From Callipepla californica brunnescens (lineage: Eukaryota > Chordata > Aves > Galliformes > Odontophoridae): DNA of 64,000 bases. A program made the position numbers and the translations under genes. Below the pieces are notes generated by a model. The model made no database searches, was not told the origin of the DNA, and worked only from the letters and a program-made list of their open reading frames with translations. Where the stretch lies: contig JALIRH010000026.1 of NCBI GenBank assembly GCA_023055505.1, positions 8,943,591 through 9,007,590 on the forward strand. Reading direction: 5' to 3'. Shown here in pieces: positions 38,662 through 48,256 of the stretch (the first letter of the stretch is position 1; every line of letters starts with the position of its first letter).

Positions 38662-40355
38662 CTGTTTGTTTGGTTAGATACTAGAATAAATTCTTCTTCA
38701 TAGTTTTCAGTTTCCTATAATGATGGTCATATTAGGGAATGATATTGGAATATGCAAGTTTATCTAATACACTCGGGTCACAAAGGTTAATGGCATATTA
38801 TTATGTTTACGAAGATAATGTGCTCAGAAATGGCATTTCAGCAGCTGTAGTAAAAGATTATTTTAGCTTGAAATTTGGTTAGAACTTGTGTGGAATTAAG
38901 AGTTCTTGCAACCTTGGTTCGGTCTCATTACTCTTTTTGTAGGAAGTGCACTCAGGTATAATGGTTTTATCGCTGGAATCCTGTACATCTGTTTTACACC
39001 TAGAGGACTGAGGCAAAGGGATGATAACTCTTAGACTGCGAAAAATGCACAGGTCTTGCATGTGAATAGCTTTTGGATTATCCTTTGTTATTAGTTCTAC
39101 ATTTTTCAAATCAGGAATCAATTGAATTAATTTGCAGTCCTGAGCATTCTCAGCTTTATCTAATATTATCCTAAATGCCTCATCTCATTTTCATCCTGAA
39201 AATGCAGAATGCACCTGCCAATGGGTAGCTGTGAAAACTTTAGGGTGTATTGGCTTCACTGCAGGTAATTAGAAACTTGATGGTGTACACAAGTGTAGTA
39301 TTTTCTACAGGTACTCCACCGTAAGTGAGATTGGCTTTTCAGTTCTTGCAATTTATTGTTTCATTCATTTCATATTTTTGTTTCTTCTCATCAGAGATAT
39401 ATAAACGTCTGGTTTGTTCATTGTACAGACCTGATCATACACTGAGAAGTACCTATCCAGGATGGTGAGTGAATGGGAGCTATAAGGAAAGACTTATTTG
39501 AGGAACTTGAAGTCTTTGAACTATGTCGATCGGGGAACTTAAACACAGGGAGTTATGCTTTGATGGTGTTTTCAAATCTAGCTAAGTTATTTTAACTTCA
39601 GGTTTTCAAAAAGTGATCTTGAGGCTTTGAAAATCACAGCCCAAACAGCTTAAAACTTTATGATTGAAAAACTTTTACCTAGGGAATTGTTCACCAGTCA
39701 AAACAATATAGAGAACTATCAGCCCAGCGTATAATTACCCTATGCACAAGCATGTGTTACTAAAAACATTTTTCTGAAGATTAGAAAATTAAAGTAAAAA
39801 TAGAAAAAAAAAAATAAAAAAACACATTAAATTTCCAGTAGCTATTTGATTGCAGTCATCCCAGTTGAGAACCAGGAAAAAAAAATTTCCAAGATTTTTT
39901 TTCTATCATTATCAAGTTTTCTCTGATAATTTTTGAAATATCTTGCTATTTTTACCACAATATTGCCTGTGGCATGTCATCTTGTTCCTCAGTCACCACG
40001 TGACTGTCCCAATTTGCATCACAAACATTATAGTTGCCTATTTGCTAATTTTTTTTCCTTTAACTGTTGATTAATATTTTGCTTGCGGTTGGATCTAGGC
40101 TTTCCTCTTTTCCAAACTCTTAGGGGAACATAGACAATCTCAGATATGTGATTTTTCTTATAGTTCTGTGACAGGCTGAGAATGGCTTTGAGATTGGAGA
40201 CATTCATGTGAAACCTGTTGACATCTTCATCTGTGTTCTGAATCTGATCCCACCTTACGAAATTCTAGATGAACACAGTGGGAGTTGCATGCTCTCAGTA
40301 CCCTAAAATCAGTCTTTAATTGTTATTGACCTGTTCTTAAAGGGACTGCCTTTCA
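38662..40355. other. non-coding, no feature recognised
   Basis: AT-rich, with an A-rich patch near 39804-39823. The 5' boundary of the ERV downstream is not visible; no LTR-like sequence lies here. Confidence 0.5.
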
Positions 40356-40754
40356 TTGTTTTTCCCTTCTAATGGTAAAACCATACTGGGACTTAAATTT
40401 AAGTTTACCAGTCTGATCCATGGAGCTTGGTGTCTATATGATAAACTAAAAACACTGATGGAAATACTTACCTGTCTTTTGTATACAATGAGGCATTTGG
40501 TTCCAGAGGGAGCAACTCCAGACAAAGTTGCTAATTGTATACAACCTGTGGTTTTTAAACAGTCTCATGGTTTCTCATTTGAATTCATTATGTGTGTTCT
40601 GAATGTTCATCTAATGATGATTGTGGTGTCAGTGTCCCTGCATGTAATCCTCATCAGTATCTGTATTCATCATAGTATTATGAGAAAGCCTTCCCCAGAA
40701 CCAGAGTATACTGACTATCAGGGAGTTTGGAGGGACTTAGGAGAGAGACTTTAG
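40356..40754 (+). pseudogene. hydrophobic open frame upstream of the coiled-coil gag
   Basis: An uninterrupted 132-codon frame (first codon TTG; first ATG at residue 35). Residues about 77-104 form a strongly hydrophobic segment (VLNVHLMMIVVSVSLHVILI and neighbours) long enough to span a membrane. It is followed by a basic HHSIMRK and a proline/tyrosine motif PSPEPEYTDYQ. It ends just before the frame changes into the gag-like ORF at 40727-40942. It could be the N-terminus of the retroviral gag-like protein, a fused host segment, or a chance ORF in flanking DNA. It is notably intact compared with the broken frames downstream. The function is unknown. Confidence 0.35.
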
Positions 40755-40942
40755 AGAAATGGGCACCACCGGTGTCATGGAACTTTTCTCCTGAACACCT
40801 GAAAGATCCTGAGAACTTCAGCAGATATTTACGACAGGGATGTTGCAGCTCAGACAAATCTGAGGAGGCACAGATTATTTGGGGTCTGGCTTATGCTTAC
40901 CAGGCCTTATTCAGTACTATCCAAGAGAAGCATAGTCTCTGA
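40727..40942 (+). pseudogene. gag-like remnant before the heptad array
   Basis: A 71-codon frame, shifted relative to the preceding ORF. It has a plausible protein composition (SWNFSPEHLKDPENFSRYL) and joins the coiled-coil region by another frame change at its end. It is interpreted as the N-terminal gag-like domain of the ERV because of its position and continuity; no specific family match is claimed. Confidence 0.4.
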
Positions 40943-41516
40943 AATAGAGCGAGAGAGTCTTCAAGCTGAAAGGGACAGTCTCCAGATCTAGGAAGAGAGT
41001 GTTTTAGCTGACAAACAGACTCTCCAGTGCAATTTAGACATTCTCCAGTCTGAGCGAGACACTCTCCAGACCGAGTGAAATGCCTTCCAGTTTGAGAGCT
41101 ACTCCCTTCAGTCCAAACTTGACACCCTCCAGACCGAGCAAGGCACCTTCCAGTTTGAGAGTTACTCCATTCACTGCAAACTTAACAGCCTCTAGTCTCA
41201 ACAAGATGCTTTCCAGTCCAACGTGGACACCCTCCAGACCGAGGGAGATGCCTTCCAGACTGTGTGAGACATCTTCTGGTTCGGGTGAGATGCCCTCCTG
41301 TCTGAGATGTCTTCCTAACTGAGTAAGACGCCCTTCAATCCCAACTCAGTAGCCCTTTGTTTCAGCAAGATGTCCTCTGGTCTGAGCGAGGTGCTTGTCA
41401 GTTCACAGCACTCTGTTTCCAAAATGAACAGTTCCACGTTCAGGCTCAACAAGACAGGCTCCAAGTTGAACCAAAATTTTCTCTTAGCTGAACGAGAGAG
41501 ACTTTGAGCCAAGCTA
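40938..41516 (+). repeat. 21-bp tandem array encoding coiled-coil heptads (gag)
   Basis: About 27 degenerate copies of a 21-bp unit, typically starting CTCCAG or TTCCAG. In frame each unit is one seven-residue heptad of the form L/F-Q-x-E/K-x-D/S-x (for example LQSERDT, LQSKLDT, FQSNVDT, LQTEGDA). A hydrophobic residue recurs every seventh position, as expected for a parallel coiled coil. A 63-bp higher-order unit (three heptads, including the repeated FQFESYS) shows later amplification. Several CAG codons have become TAG and CGA/GAG codons have become TGA, so the frame is now broken. The array is part of the ERV gag and probably mediated multimerisation; that role is inferred. Confidence 0.85.
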
Positions 41517-42616
41517 GAGAGAATGATCTTTGAAACTGACCAACCTGATCGAATTCAGGTGACACCAGAATCGATGTCAGTTGCCCCTGTAAGGGGATGG
41601 AATATGAAAAGAGTCTCAACTCCCTTAGAAGATAGAGGAGGACAAGAAAGTAGAGGAAGCAGATGCTGTAACAAAAGAGGTCCAGAGAAGTGGTTCAGAG
41701 CTCCATAATTTCCAGTAGGAGGGCTGAAACCCCCAGCAAGATCATGGTCACCAGTGCCTGGGAGGCAACGAGTCCTGATAGAGTAAGAGCTGAGAGACTG
41801 ATTGTTACCATTTCTACTTGACCTCTGAAAATGGATGAAATTCAAGGTTTTAAAAAAAAGACTTTACATGCCACCCAAATGAACCTATTGTCACCTGGTT
41901 GCTGTGCTGTTGGGGCAGTGGAGCCAACAGTGTGTGGCTGTAGAGAAGCTCGCCAGTTGGGTAGCATTGCTGGGGGACTCTGCCACTGACAGAAGCATTA
42001 GTACATGCCACAGTAGACCCTTCACTCTCTAGAAGCGGATGCTGATAGCTGTGAAAGAAAACTACCCCTTCAGAGATGATCTGGTGACTGAGAAAAAGAA
42101 ATGGTCTGATACGGAAAAGGGCATCCATTATTTGAGAGAACATGCTGTGGTGGAAATGTTATGTGGCTCTGCGTTCTTCCGTGATGAACCAGACTAAGAG
42201 CATGATCCTGAGCGGATCAGGTGCACACCAGATATATGGCATATATTCACGAGGACTCCACAGACAGGTATGCCAGTACATCAGCAGCAATGTATGGCAG
42301 AGGAGAAAGAAGACCTCTTACAAATGGACTGATTAATTAACTTCTAGCCACTGTGTTACATTTAACATCTCTACAAGCTTGTGTTTCAGCCAGTGAGAAG
42401 GTATCTAAAGGACTGGTCAGAATTGAAAACAATCAGGAAGATATAATGGATGAACTGAATACCGTGCTTAATTCTGATGAAACTGATGGGAACCAGGATT
42501 CCCAAAACAGCAACGTGTCAGCTATCAAAAGAGGACGTTCTCCTGCTCAACTGACTGACTACAGGAAGACTGTGTCAGAATTACCTTGTGGCATTACCTA
42601 TGTGACTGTGGAGTAG
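41517..42616 (+). pseudogene. gag remainder (linker and capsid-like) remnant
   Basis: The heptad frame continues to 41708 as a basic, proline/serine-containing linker. A capsid-like segment follows around 42080-42330 (including WSDTEKGIHYLREHAVVE), broken by stops. An acidic/serine-rich frame at 42353-42616 (EKVSKGLVRIENNQEDIMDE) precedes the protease. There are at least three different frames in this span, so it cannot encode an intact protein. No CCHC zinc knuckle was seen. Assignment as gag is by position between the coiled coil and protease. Confidence 0.55.
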
Positions 42617-42861
42617 TGATGAAATGGCATTAAAAAACCCACTCTGCACTTCAGGCATGGGTAAAAGAGTTATAAAATAGATAAACTGTCAGGGTAAACT
42701 TCACCAAGAAGGTGACTGCTCCAGTGGCTGCTGGACATGACAGTAGCCATAAAGAAAAGAGAGGTAACAAACATGGGCCCTGCCCCCAGCCAGGGTGGGG
42801 AGAGGGGATAATAGAGTGTATTAGACTGTTAATTTGATGCCCTGGCACATCAGAACCACAA

Positions 42862-43092
42862 AAATGTGAGACGCTGGTGGATACTGGTGCACAGTGCACT
42901 CTAATGCCCTCGAGTCACCAAGGGTCAGAATTAATCTATATTTCTCGGGTGACTGGGGTTTTGCAAGAGTTGACCATGTCGGAGGCTGAAATTAGCCTCA
43001 GTGATAAAGACTGCCAAAAACATCCTGTTGTGACTGGCCCAGGGGCTCTGTGTATGTTTGGTGTTGATTACCTCAAAAGGGGGTTTTTCTAA
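42862..43092 (+). pseudogene. retroviral aspartic protease remnant
   Basis: The active-site triad Asp-Thr-Gly is at 42880-42888 within LVDTGAQCT, the classic retropepsin signature. The C-terminal part of the frame (FGVDYLKRGFF) fits the end of an ERV-L-type protease before a stop at 43090-43092. Retropepsins cleave the Gag and Gag-Pol polyproteins and act as dimers, each chain giving one Asp. The catalytic motif itself is intact, but the frame is closed by stops and disconnected from gag and RT. Confidence 0.75.
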
Positions 43093-44200
43093 GGATCCTA
43101 AAAGGCATTGATGGGCTTAAGGCATAGCTGCTGTAGACACAGATATCATTAAGCAGCTGTCTGCTTTGCCTGGCCTGTCGGAAGATCCATCTGCTGTGGG
43201 GTTGCTCCAAGTGGAGGAGCAACAGGTACCGATTGCTACAAAAATGGTGCACAGACGGCAGTACCGCACCAACAGGGATTCTTTGCTCCCCATTCATAAC
43301 TTGATCCGTCAGCTAGAGAGCCAGGGAGTGATCAGGAAAACTCACTCATCTTTTAACCGCCCCATATGGCCAGTGTGTAAAGTTAGTGGAGAATGGAGGC
43401 TGACAGTAGATTACCGTGGCATGAATGAAGTCAAACCCCCAGTGAGTGCTGCTGTGCCAGACATGCTTCAACTCCAGTATGAACTGGAGTCAAAAGCAGC
43501 CAAGTGGTATGCTACCACTGACATTGTCAATGTCCTTTTTTCAATTCCTTTGGCCACAGAATGCAGGCCATAGTTTTCCTTCACCTGGAGGGGTGTTCAG
43601 TACACCTGGAACTGTTTGCCCCAGTGGTGGAAGTGCAGCCCAGCTATTTGCCGTGGGTTGATCCAAGCTGCATTGGAACAGGGCGGTGCTCCTGAGCATT
43701 TGCAGTATATTGATGATATTGTGTGAAGCAGTACAGCAGAGGAGGTTTTTGAGAAAGGACAGAGCAAGTCCAAATCCTTCTGCAAGCTGGCTTCGCTATT
43801 AAGCGAAACAAAGTTTAAGGACCCACACAGCCAATCCAGTTTCTAGGGATAAAGTGGCAAGATCGATGTTGTCACATCCCTACAGATGAGATGAAAAAAA
43901 TTGCTGCCATGTCTCCACCCACTAGTAAGATAGAGACCCAAGCTTTTTTGGGTGTTGTGGGCTTTTGGAGAATGCGTGTTCTTTCCAAACTACAGCTTCA
44001 TTGTGAGCCCCCTCTATCAGGTGACGTATGATGAAGAATTATTATGTGTGCGGTCCTGAGCAGCAGCAGGCTTTTGAGCAAATTAAGCAGGAAATAGCCC
44101 ATGCCATGGCCCTGGGGCCGGTACGGATGGGACAGGATGTAAAGAACATCCTCTACACTGCTGCTGGAAAGGAAGGTCCAACTTGGAGTTTGTGGCTCAA
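43093..44200 (+). pseudogene. retroviral reverse transcriptase remnant
   Basis: An open frame from 43166 contains the fingers/palm (HNLIRQLESQGVIRKTHSSF, WRLTVDYRGMNEV) and palm motif A around the first catalytic Asp at 43520-43522 (DIVNVLFSIPL). It is interrupted by TAG at 43571-43573, after which the same frame continues to the YIDD catalytic box at 43706-43717 and is stopped again by TGA at 43724-43726. A frameshift between about 43757 and 43775 leads into the thumb/connection, with QFLGIKWQD near 43837-43863, a hallmark seen in ERV-L pol. The domain runs to about 44200, where RNase H should begin but does not. RNA-dependent DNA polymerase activity is lost through the stops and frameshifts. 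Confidence 0.88.
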
Positions 44201-44224
44201 GTAGACTTGGTCTGGCAACACAAG

Positions 44225-45100
44225 GCTGAATTATTTCTAGCTCAGTGGGCCCATGAGACCTTGGGCTGCCAAGGAAGGGATGCAGCATGTAAGTGGGCTA
44301 GAGACTGAGGGTGGGCTTAACTACGGATGCTATTGCACAGGTAATCCATGACTGTGGTACATGCTCCACAATTAAATAAGCCAGGAGGATAAAACCTCTT
44401 TGGGAGGAAGGGCGATGGCAAAAGTATAAATACAGGGAGGTGTGGCAGGTTGATCATATCACCTTGTCACCAATTCACGATGGTAAGCATTATGTGCTTA
44501 CCATGGTGGAGGCGACCACTAGGTGGCTTGAAACATATGCAGTACACCGTGCTACCACCCGAAACACCGTCTCAGGGCTTGAGAAACAAGTCCTGTGGTG
44601 ACATGGCACTCAGAAGGAATTGAGTCAGACAATAGAACTCATTTCAAAAATTCTATTGTAAATATTTGGACCAAAGATCATGGCATTGGATGGATTTATC
44701 ACATCCCCTTTCATGCACCAGCTGCTGGTAAAATTGATAGATACAATGGTTTGTTAAAAACCATGTTGAAAGCAATGGGTGGCGGAACATTTAAGCACTG
44801 GGAGAAGCATTTGGCAGAAGCCACCTGGTTGGTCAACCCCTGAGGATCCACCTATTGCGATGGTCCTGCCCAGTCCAGCTCTCTACCTACTGTAGAGGGA
44901 GATAAGGTCCCTGTAGTATATGTGAAGAGTATGTTGGAGAAAGCAGTGTTGGTCTTTCCAGCTTCTGGAAAAGGCAAACCTCTCTGTGGAACTGCTATTG
45001 CTCAGGGACCTGGGTCCACCTGGTGGGTGATGCAGAAGAATGGGGATGTCCAGTGTGTACCACAAGGAAATTTGATGTTGGGGGAGTGCAGTCAGTAATT
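44225..45100 (+). pseudogene. retroviral integrase remnant with altered catalytic residue
   Basis: The N-terminal zinc-binding region is degraded: an AHETLGC-like stretch at about 44250 and a Cys-X2-Cys at 44353-44364. The core domain begins with the first Asp at 44452-44454 (VDHITL). After a frameshift near 44598-44615 the second Asp appears at 44628-44630 (SDNRTHF). The position exactly 36 codons later, where DX35E expects Glu, is Asp at 44736-44738 (GKIDRYNGLL). The C-terminal domain with a TWWV motif follows in yet another frame and ends near 45100. Integrases join viral cDNA ends to host DNA; this copy cannot. Confidence 0.85.
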
Positions 45101-45193
45101 GCATGTAAATACTTGTGTATATGTTGTGTGTATTTCATGCATGTTCATCATTGTTCTTCTCTGTATGTTAAACGTGATTTAGTGATGTGGAAT

Positions 45194-45204
45194 AAGGGGT
45201 GGAA
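45194..45204 (+). other. polypurine tract (plus-strand primer site)
   Basis: AAGGGGTGGAA, with one T, immediately precedes the TG of the 3' LTR. That is the required position for the plus-strand primer of retroviral reverse transcription. Confidence 0.75.
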
Positions 45205-45735
45205 TGTCATGGTTTTAAGATTTTTGACATTGATATTCCACATCATAACATCATGTTGTGCATTGGGAGTTAATGCTCCAGCTCTATGGATCAGCGGTAG
45301 TCCCAGGTATGCCTGTCTCAGAACAGAAGAACTATGTTCCCCAGAGGGCATTGCGTTGCTTTGTATTTTTACATTTTTCCCTCAGAGGGTAAGGTAAAAA
45401 CTGTTTGCACGTCATGAGATGCTCTCATTCCATTGGGATCGACTCAGCAGTGGGTGCTTGCTGTTGACTCACCTTCAGTGTTGGCGTAAGGCCTTTGGTT
45501 TATTGTACGCTCTTGCTCATTTTATCTGATTTATTTGCTTGAATTCCAATTATATTGCATTATGTTGTGTTATTTTGCTTTCTGATGTCTTATTTAGTAA
45601 ATTAGCTTTTCAGATCACTGCCACTGCCTGTTTTTAGGCCCTTTTTCCCTTTCCCCTTTCCCAGGGTGTGGGTCCGTGTGTCCCCTGCACCATTTGTCAC
45701 AGAACCCAGCCGAACCAGCCCTTAAACTATTGACA
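45205..45735 (+). mobile_element. 3' LTR of the ERV-L-type element (531 bp)
   Basis: Starts TGTCATGGTT directly after the polypurine tract and ends CTATTGACA, giving TG...CA termini. It is colinear with the solo LTR at 56360-56933. The TATA-like AGGTAAAAACTG lies at about 45392-45403. A C/T-rich tract lies near the 3' end (about 45638-45662). No canonical AATAAA is seen, only AGTAAA in both copies. The 3' flank begins AAGGT; with no 5' LTR the target duplication cannot be confirmed. Many CpGs of the solo copy are TG or CA here. Confidence 0.9.
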
Positions 45736-47982
45736 AAGGTCAGGAACCATTCCAGTGCATTTCAGGAATATGAGTGTTTGACATTCAATCACTCATACTT
45801 GCCATTCAAAAAGTAAGTTCGGAGGAAAAAATACATTGTCACATTTGCTAAATTCAACTATGTGCTTAATCTGCCATTCAGTGGAGTATTTTCTGACCTA
45901 AATGCACATTGGTTTCTTTCTACTGCTAATGAGGCCATTTCAGCTCCTCAGCAAAGACACCTACAGTTCAATCTGTAGTGAAGAGAACAGCGCATCATTA
46001 ATGTAATGATAAGGATGCAAAAACTGACTCAAAGCAATTTGAATCAAACCTGTTTACTTTCACTTATCTCTAAATCTGCCATCTAATCACTCTGAAGAAA
46101 TTGATTTTGATTCAAACCCTTTACATGTACAGACCAGGCCATCTGAGCTCATACTCATGAGTTCAGGGGACCGAACTAAGAAAAATACACTCCAAAAGAA
46201 ATAGTATTTTCTTATGATGATTATTTTACAATCCTGCATTGACAATTAAACGTGCATTTTTGCTGACCTCTGTGCTTATTGAATAAATACTCTCTGTAAT
46301 CAGGATGCAGTCTCTATTATTGTTTGTTATTACTTAAAATTGACAAGCTGTGGTGAAATAGTAAATCTTATTTTCAAATTGAAACCCCTGATGTGCTGCT
46401 GGAATTTCTCCTGTCCTTATTTTGTAGCCAGCTCATCTTTCCAAGTGCGTGGCTTGTGACTATTTATGTTCAGTATTTCCACTACCGTAACCAGCTAATT
46501 CTCAAGTGCAGAAAACTCGTCTGCAGTTTGCACTTGAAAGTTAGCTTTCCTTTAAGGATAAATAAAATGGGGAAAAAAGGGCGGGGGTTGTGATTTGTGA
46601 AACAAATGCATCTTTTGCTCTTGTCGGACTGTGACTAATGACTGTCACTTCTAGCACGTTTTTTTAGTGGAGGAAATGACTAGCTACAGACAATAATTAG
46701 AGAAACGCAAGCTAGTAAGCATTGCAATTCTATCATATTGTATGATAGATACAATCCAGATTCACATAATACTCTTTGATATTGAAATCAAATAAGAAAA
46801 TATCAAAGAAAAAAGAAAAATACCAACAAAGTTAAATCTAGCACTAAATTTGAAGTGATGTGTGAAATCAACTTCTGTATTAAAAAGAAAAAGAAAGCTA
46901 TTGTTCTCATTCTCAGAGTAAGTGCATATAGCTTTAGCATATAGAATTCACTGCGGGTGTTGCTAAAATCCATTCAAATAGCAGCCTTACCTGAAAGGAA
47001 CATGAATCATATAGGCAGTTCAAAGGTGTTTTTTGTTTCTCCTGTTAATATTCATGTAGTACTCACAAACATATGCCATCAGGATTCGGGTACTGTAGGA
47101 GTCAGGTATTATTTTACTTTTTTTTTTCTTTCTTGTACTGTATTGCTTGTTGTAGTATAAATAGCACTAAAATTATCTACTGAGATTTTGTGGTTTTTAC
47201 TTGCTCAAGAGAGCTCTGCAAGTGTGTAGGTGAATGTGCTTTGCCTTTGCCTTTTAAATTACAAGCATTAAGCTTAATCACTTGCTCTTTCAAGTCATTT
47301 GCAATCATCTGCTTTTTTAATATTTATGCTTTCTTTATGCACGCCGTGGAAAGATTTTTCTGTCACGTACATAATTATTTTTAAGTGATATAATGGCGTG
47401 ACACAAATCACACAGCAGCAACTTGTTTTGGGGAAGTATTAAAATGGGGGAGGTAGGTCAAACTGTCGTTGAGGGATCTTTGACAACCTATCCCTTTAAT
47501 TAGTCATTAGCTGACTTCCCCAAGCAGAGCATCATCAGCCACGATTGTGTAAGTAGTGTTATAGGAGAAGTTGTGTGGCAAAAAGGAAAATAAACGTGGC
47601 CAACAGTGTCACTCGGAGCTCTTTTTAAATTCATGATTTACAGTTCCATATCTCTTGTCAGGTTATTAAGCCTTTTTTTTCCCTCTTCTTTGGCTAAGGT
47701 TTCGTGTAACAGCAGATTAGTAGGCTGCATTGTTACATGCTTGTTGCTTTTTACTTATTTTGTTAGTGTGCTAATGAAAATATTTTCATTGCATTTGTTG
47801 TGATGCAAAAAACGTTAAGATTCACTGTCAGAAATAATGTAATCATAATCTTAGCCTCTTCACTGTCCCAAAAGCATACGCTTGAATAGTGCTCTTCCTT
47901 GAAATGTGGAACACTTTCAGCTTAAACTTTAAACCCTGAAACCATTGTCTCCTCTTATCCCATCTTGTGGATACTGAGGTTT
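45736..47982. other. non-coding; contains a candidate conserved regulatory stretch
   Basis: No gene recognised. The stretch at 47480-47560 has a homeodomain TAATTAG/TCATTAG pair (47497-47510) and the texture of conserved non-coding DNA. The part at 45890-46100 is similar in texture. If the coding-like segment at 47983-48256 is a true terminal exon, its 3' UTR would lie here, with an ATTAAA on the minus strand at 47495-47500. All of this is inference. Confidence 0.35.
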
Positions 47983-48256
47983 TCAACTCTGTTTTTCAGA
48001 CAAGCAAGAAGTTGAGGTTGGAGGAATTTCTTTTGCACGTTCAGACTTAGAGGTAGTTGCAGACTGACGCTGGCTTTCTGCCTGTTCTGTGGTGTAAACC
48101 ACTCCTTCCCCTTGAGGTCTCTGAATGTGAAACTCCTTCAGAAATTCTGAGGTCTTAATTACTTCTGCTTTATCTCTTTCACCTACTCTTTTAATAAGTT
48201 GTTTTCTTCTTTCCATGTTTAGCACGTAGTACATTAATATATTAGCCTGTTAATAT
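47983..48256 (-). CDS. candidate 3'-terminal coding exon, unidentified protein
   Basis: On the minus strand the frame is open from about 48253 to a TGA at 47983-47985. The encoded C-terminus is strikingly protein-like: a hydrophobic ILMYYVL, then a basic NMERRKQLIKRVGERDKAEV, an acidic/basic helix-like part, and a serine/threonine-rich tail (SATTSKSERAKEIPP) ending in KQS. Codon use is like that of AT-rich vertebrate genes. A TTAACAG just upstream (about 48250) could be the acceptor, but its pyrimidine tract is poor. Alternatives are a retrocopy fragment or a chance ORF. I do not recognise the protein. The hydrophobic/basic start could be the cytoplasmic edge of a last membrane helix; this is speculation. 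No other exon of such a gene was found. Confidence 0.33.

Larger units (their letters stand above)
40356..45735 (+). mobile_element. degraded env-less class III (ERV-L-type) endogenous retrovirus, 3' LTR only
   Basis: The order is gag-like region, protease, reverse transcriptase, integrase, polypurine tract, LTR. The pol sequence has ERV-L-style features (QFLGIKWQD after YIDD), the integrase is followed within about 100 bp by the polypurine tract with no env, and the related solo LTR has a 5-bp target duplication, as ERV-L elements do. Many stops and frameshifts make every gene non-functional. No copy of the LTR is found upstream, so the 5' LTR, leader and primer-binding site are missing and the 5' boundary (about 40.3-40.7 kb) is a guess. 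From memory, a coiled-coil gag in a bird ERV recalls the Soprano/Ens-1 (ERNI) group of chicken; this is only a suggestion. Confidence 0.9.

Noticed and set aside
41080..41322. 80-codon Ser/Pro/Thr-rich ORF in the ERV
   Set aside because: It is the alternative frame of the 21-bp repeat array; the heptad frame explains the period and composition better.
45100..45204. Search for an env gene between integrase and the 3' LTR
   Set aside because: Only about 100 bp separate the integrase end from the LTR; there is no room for env.
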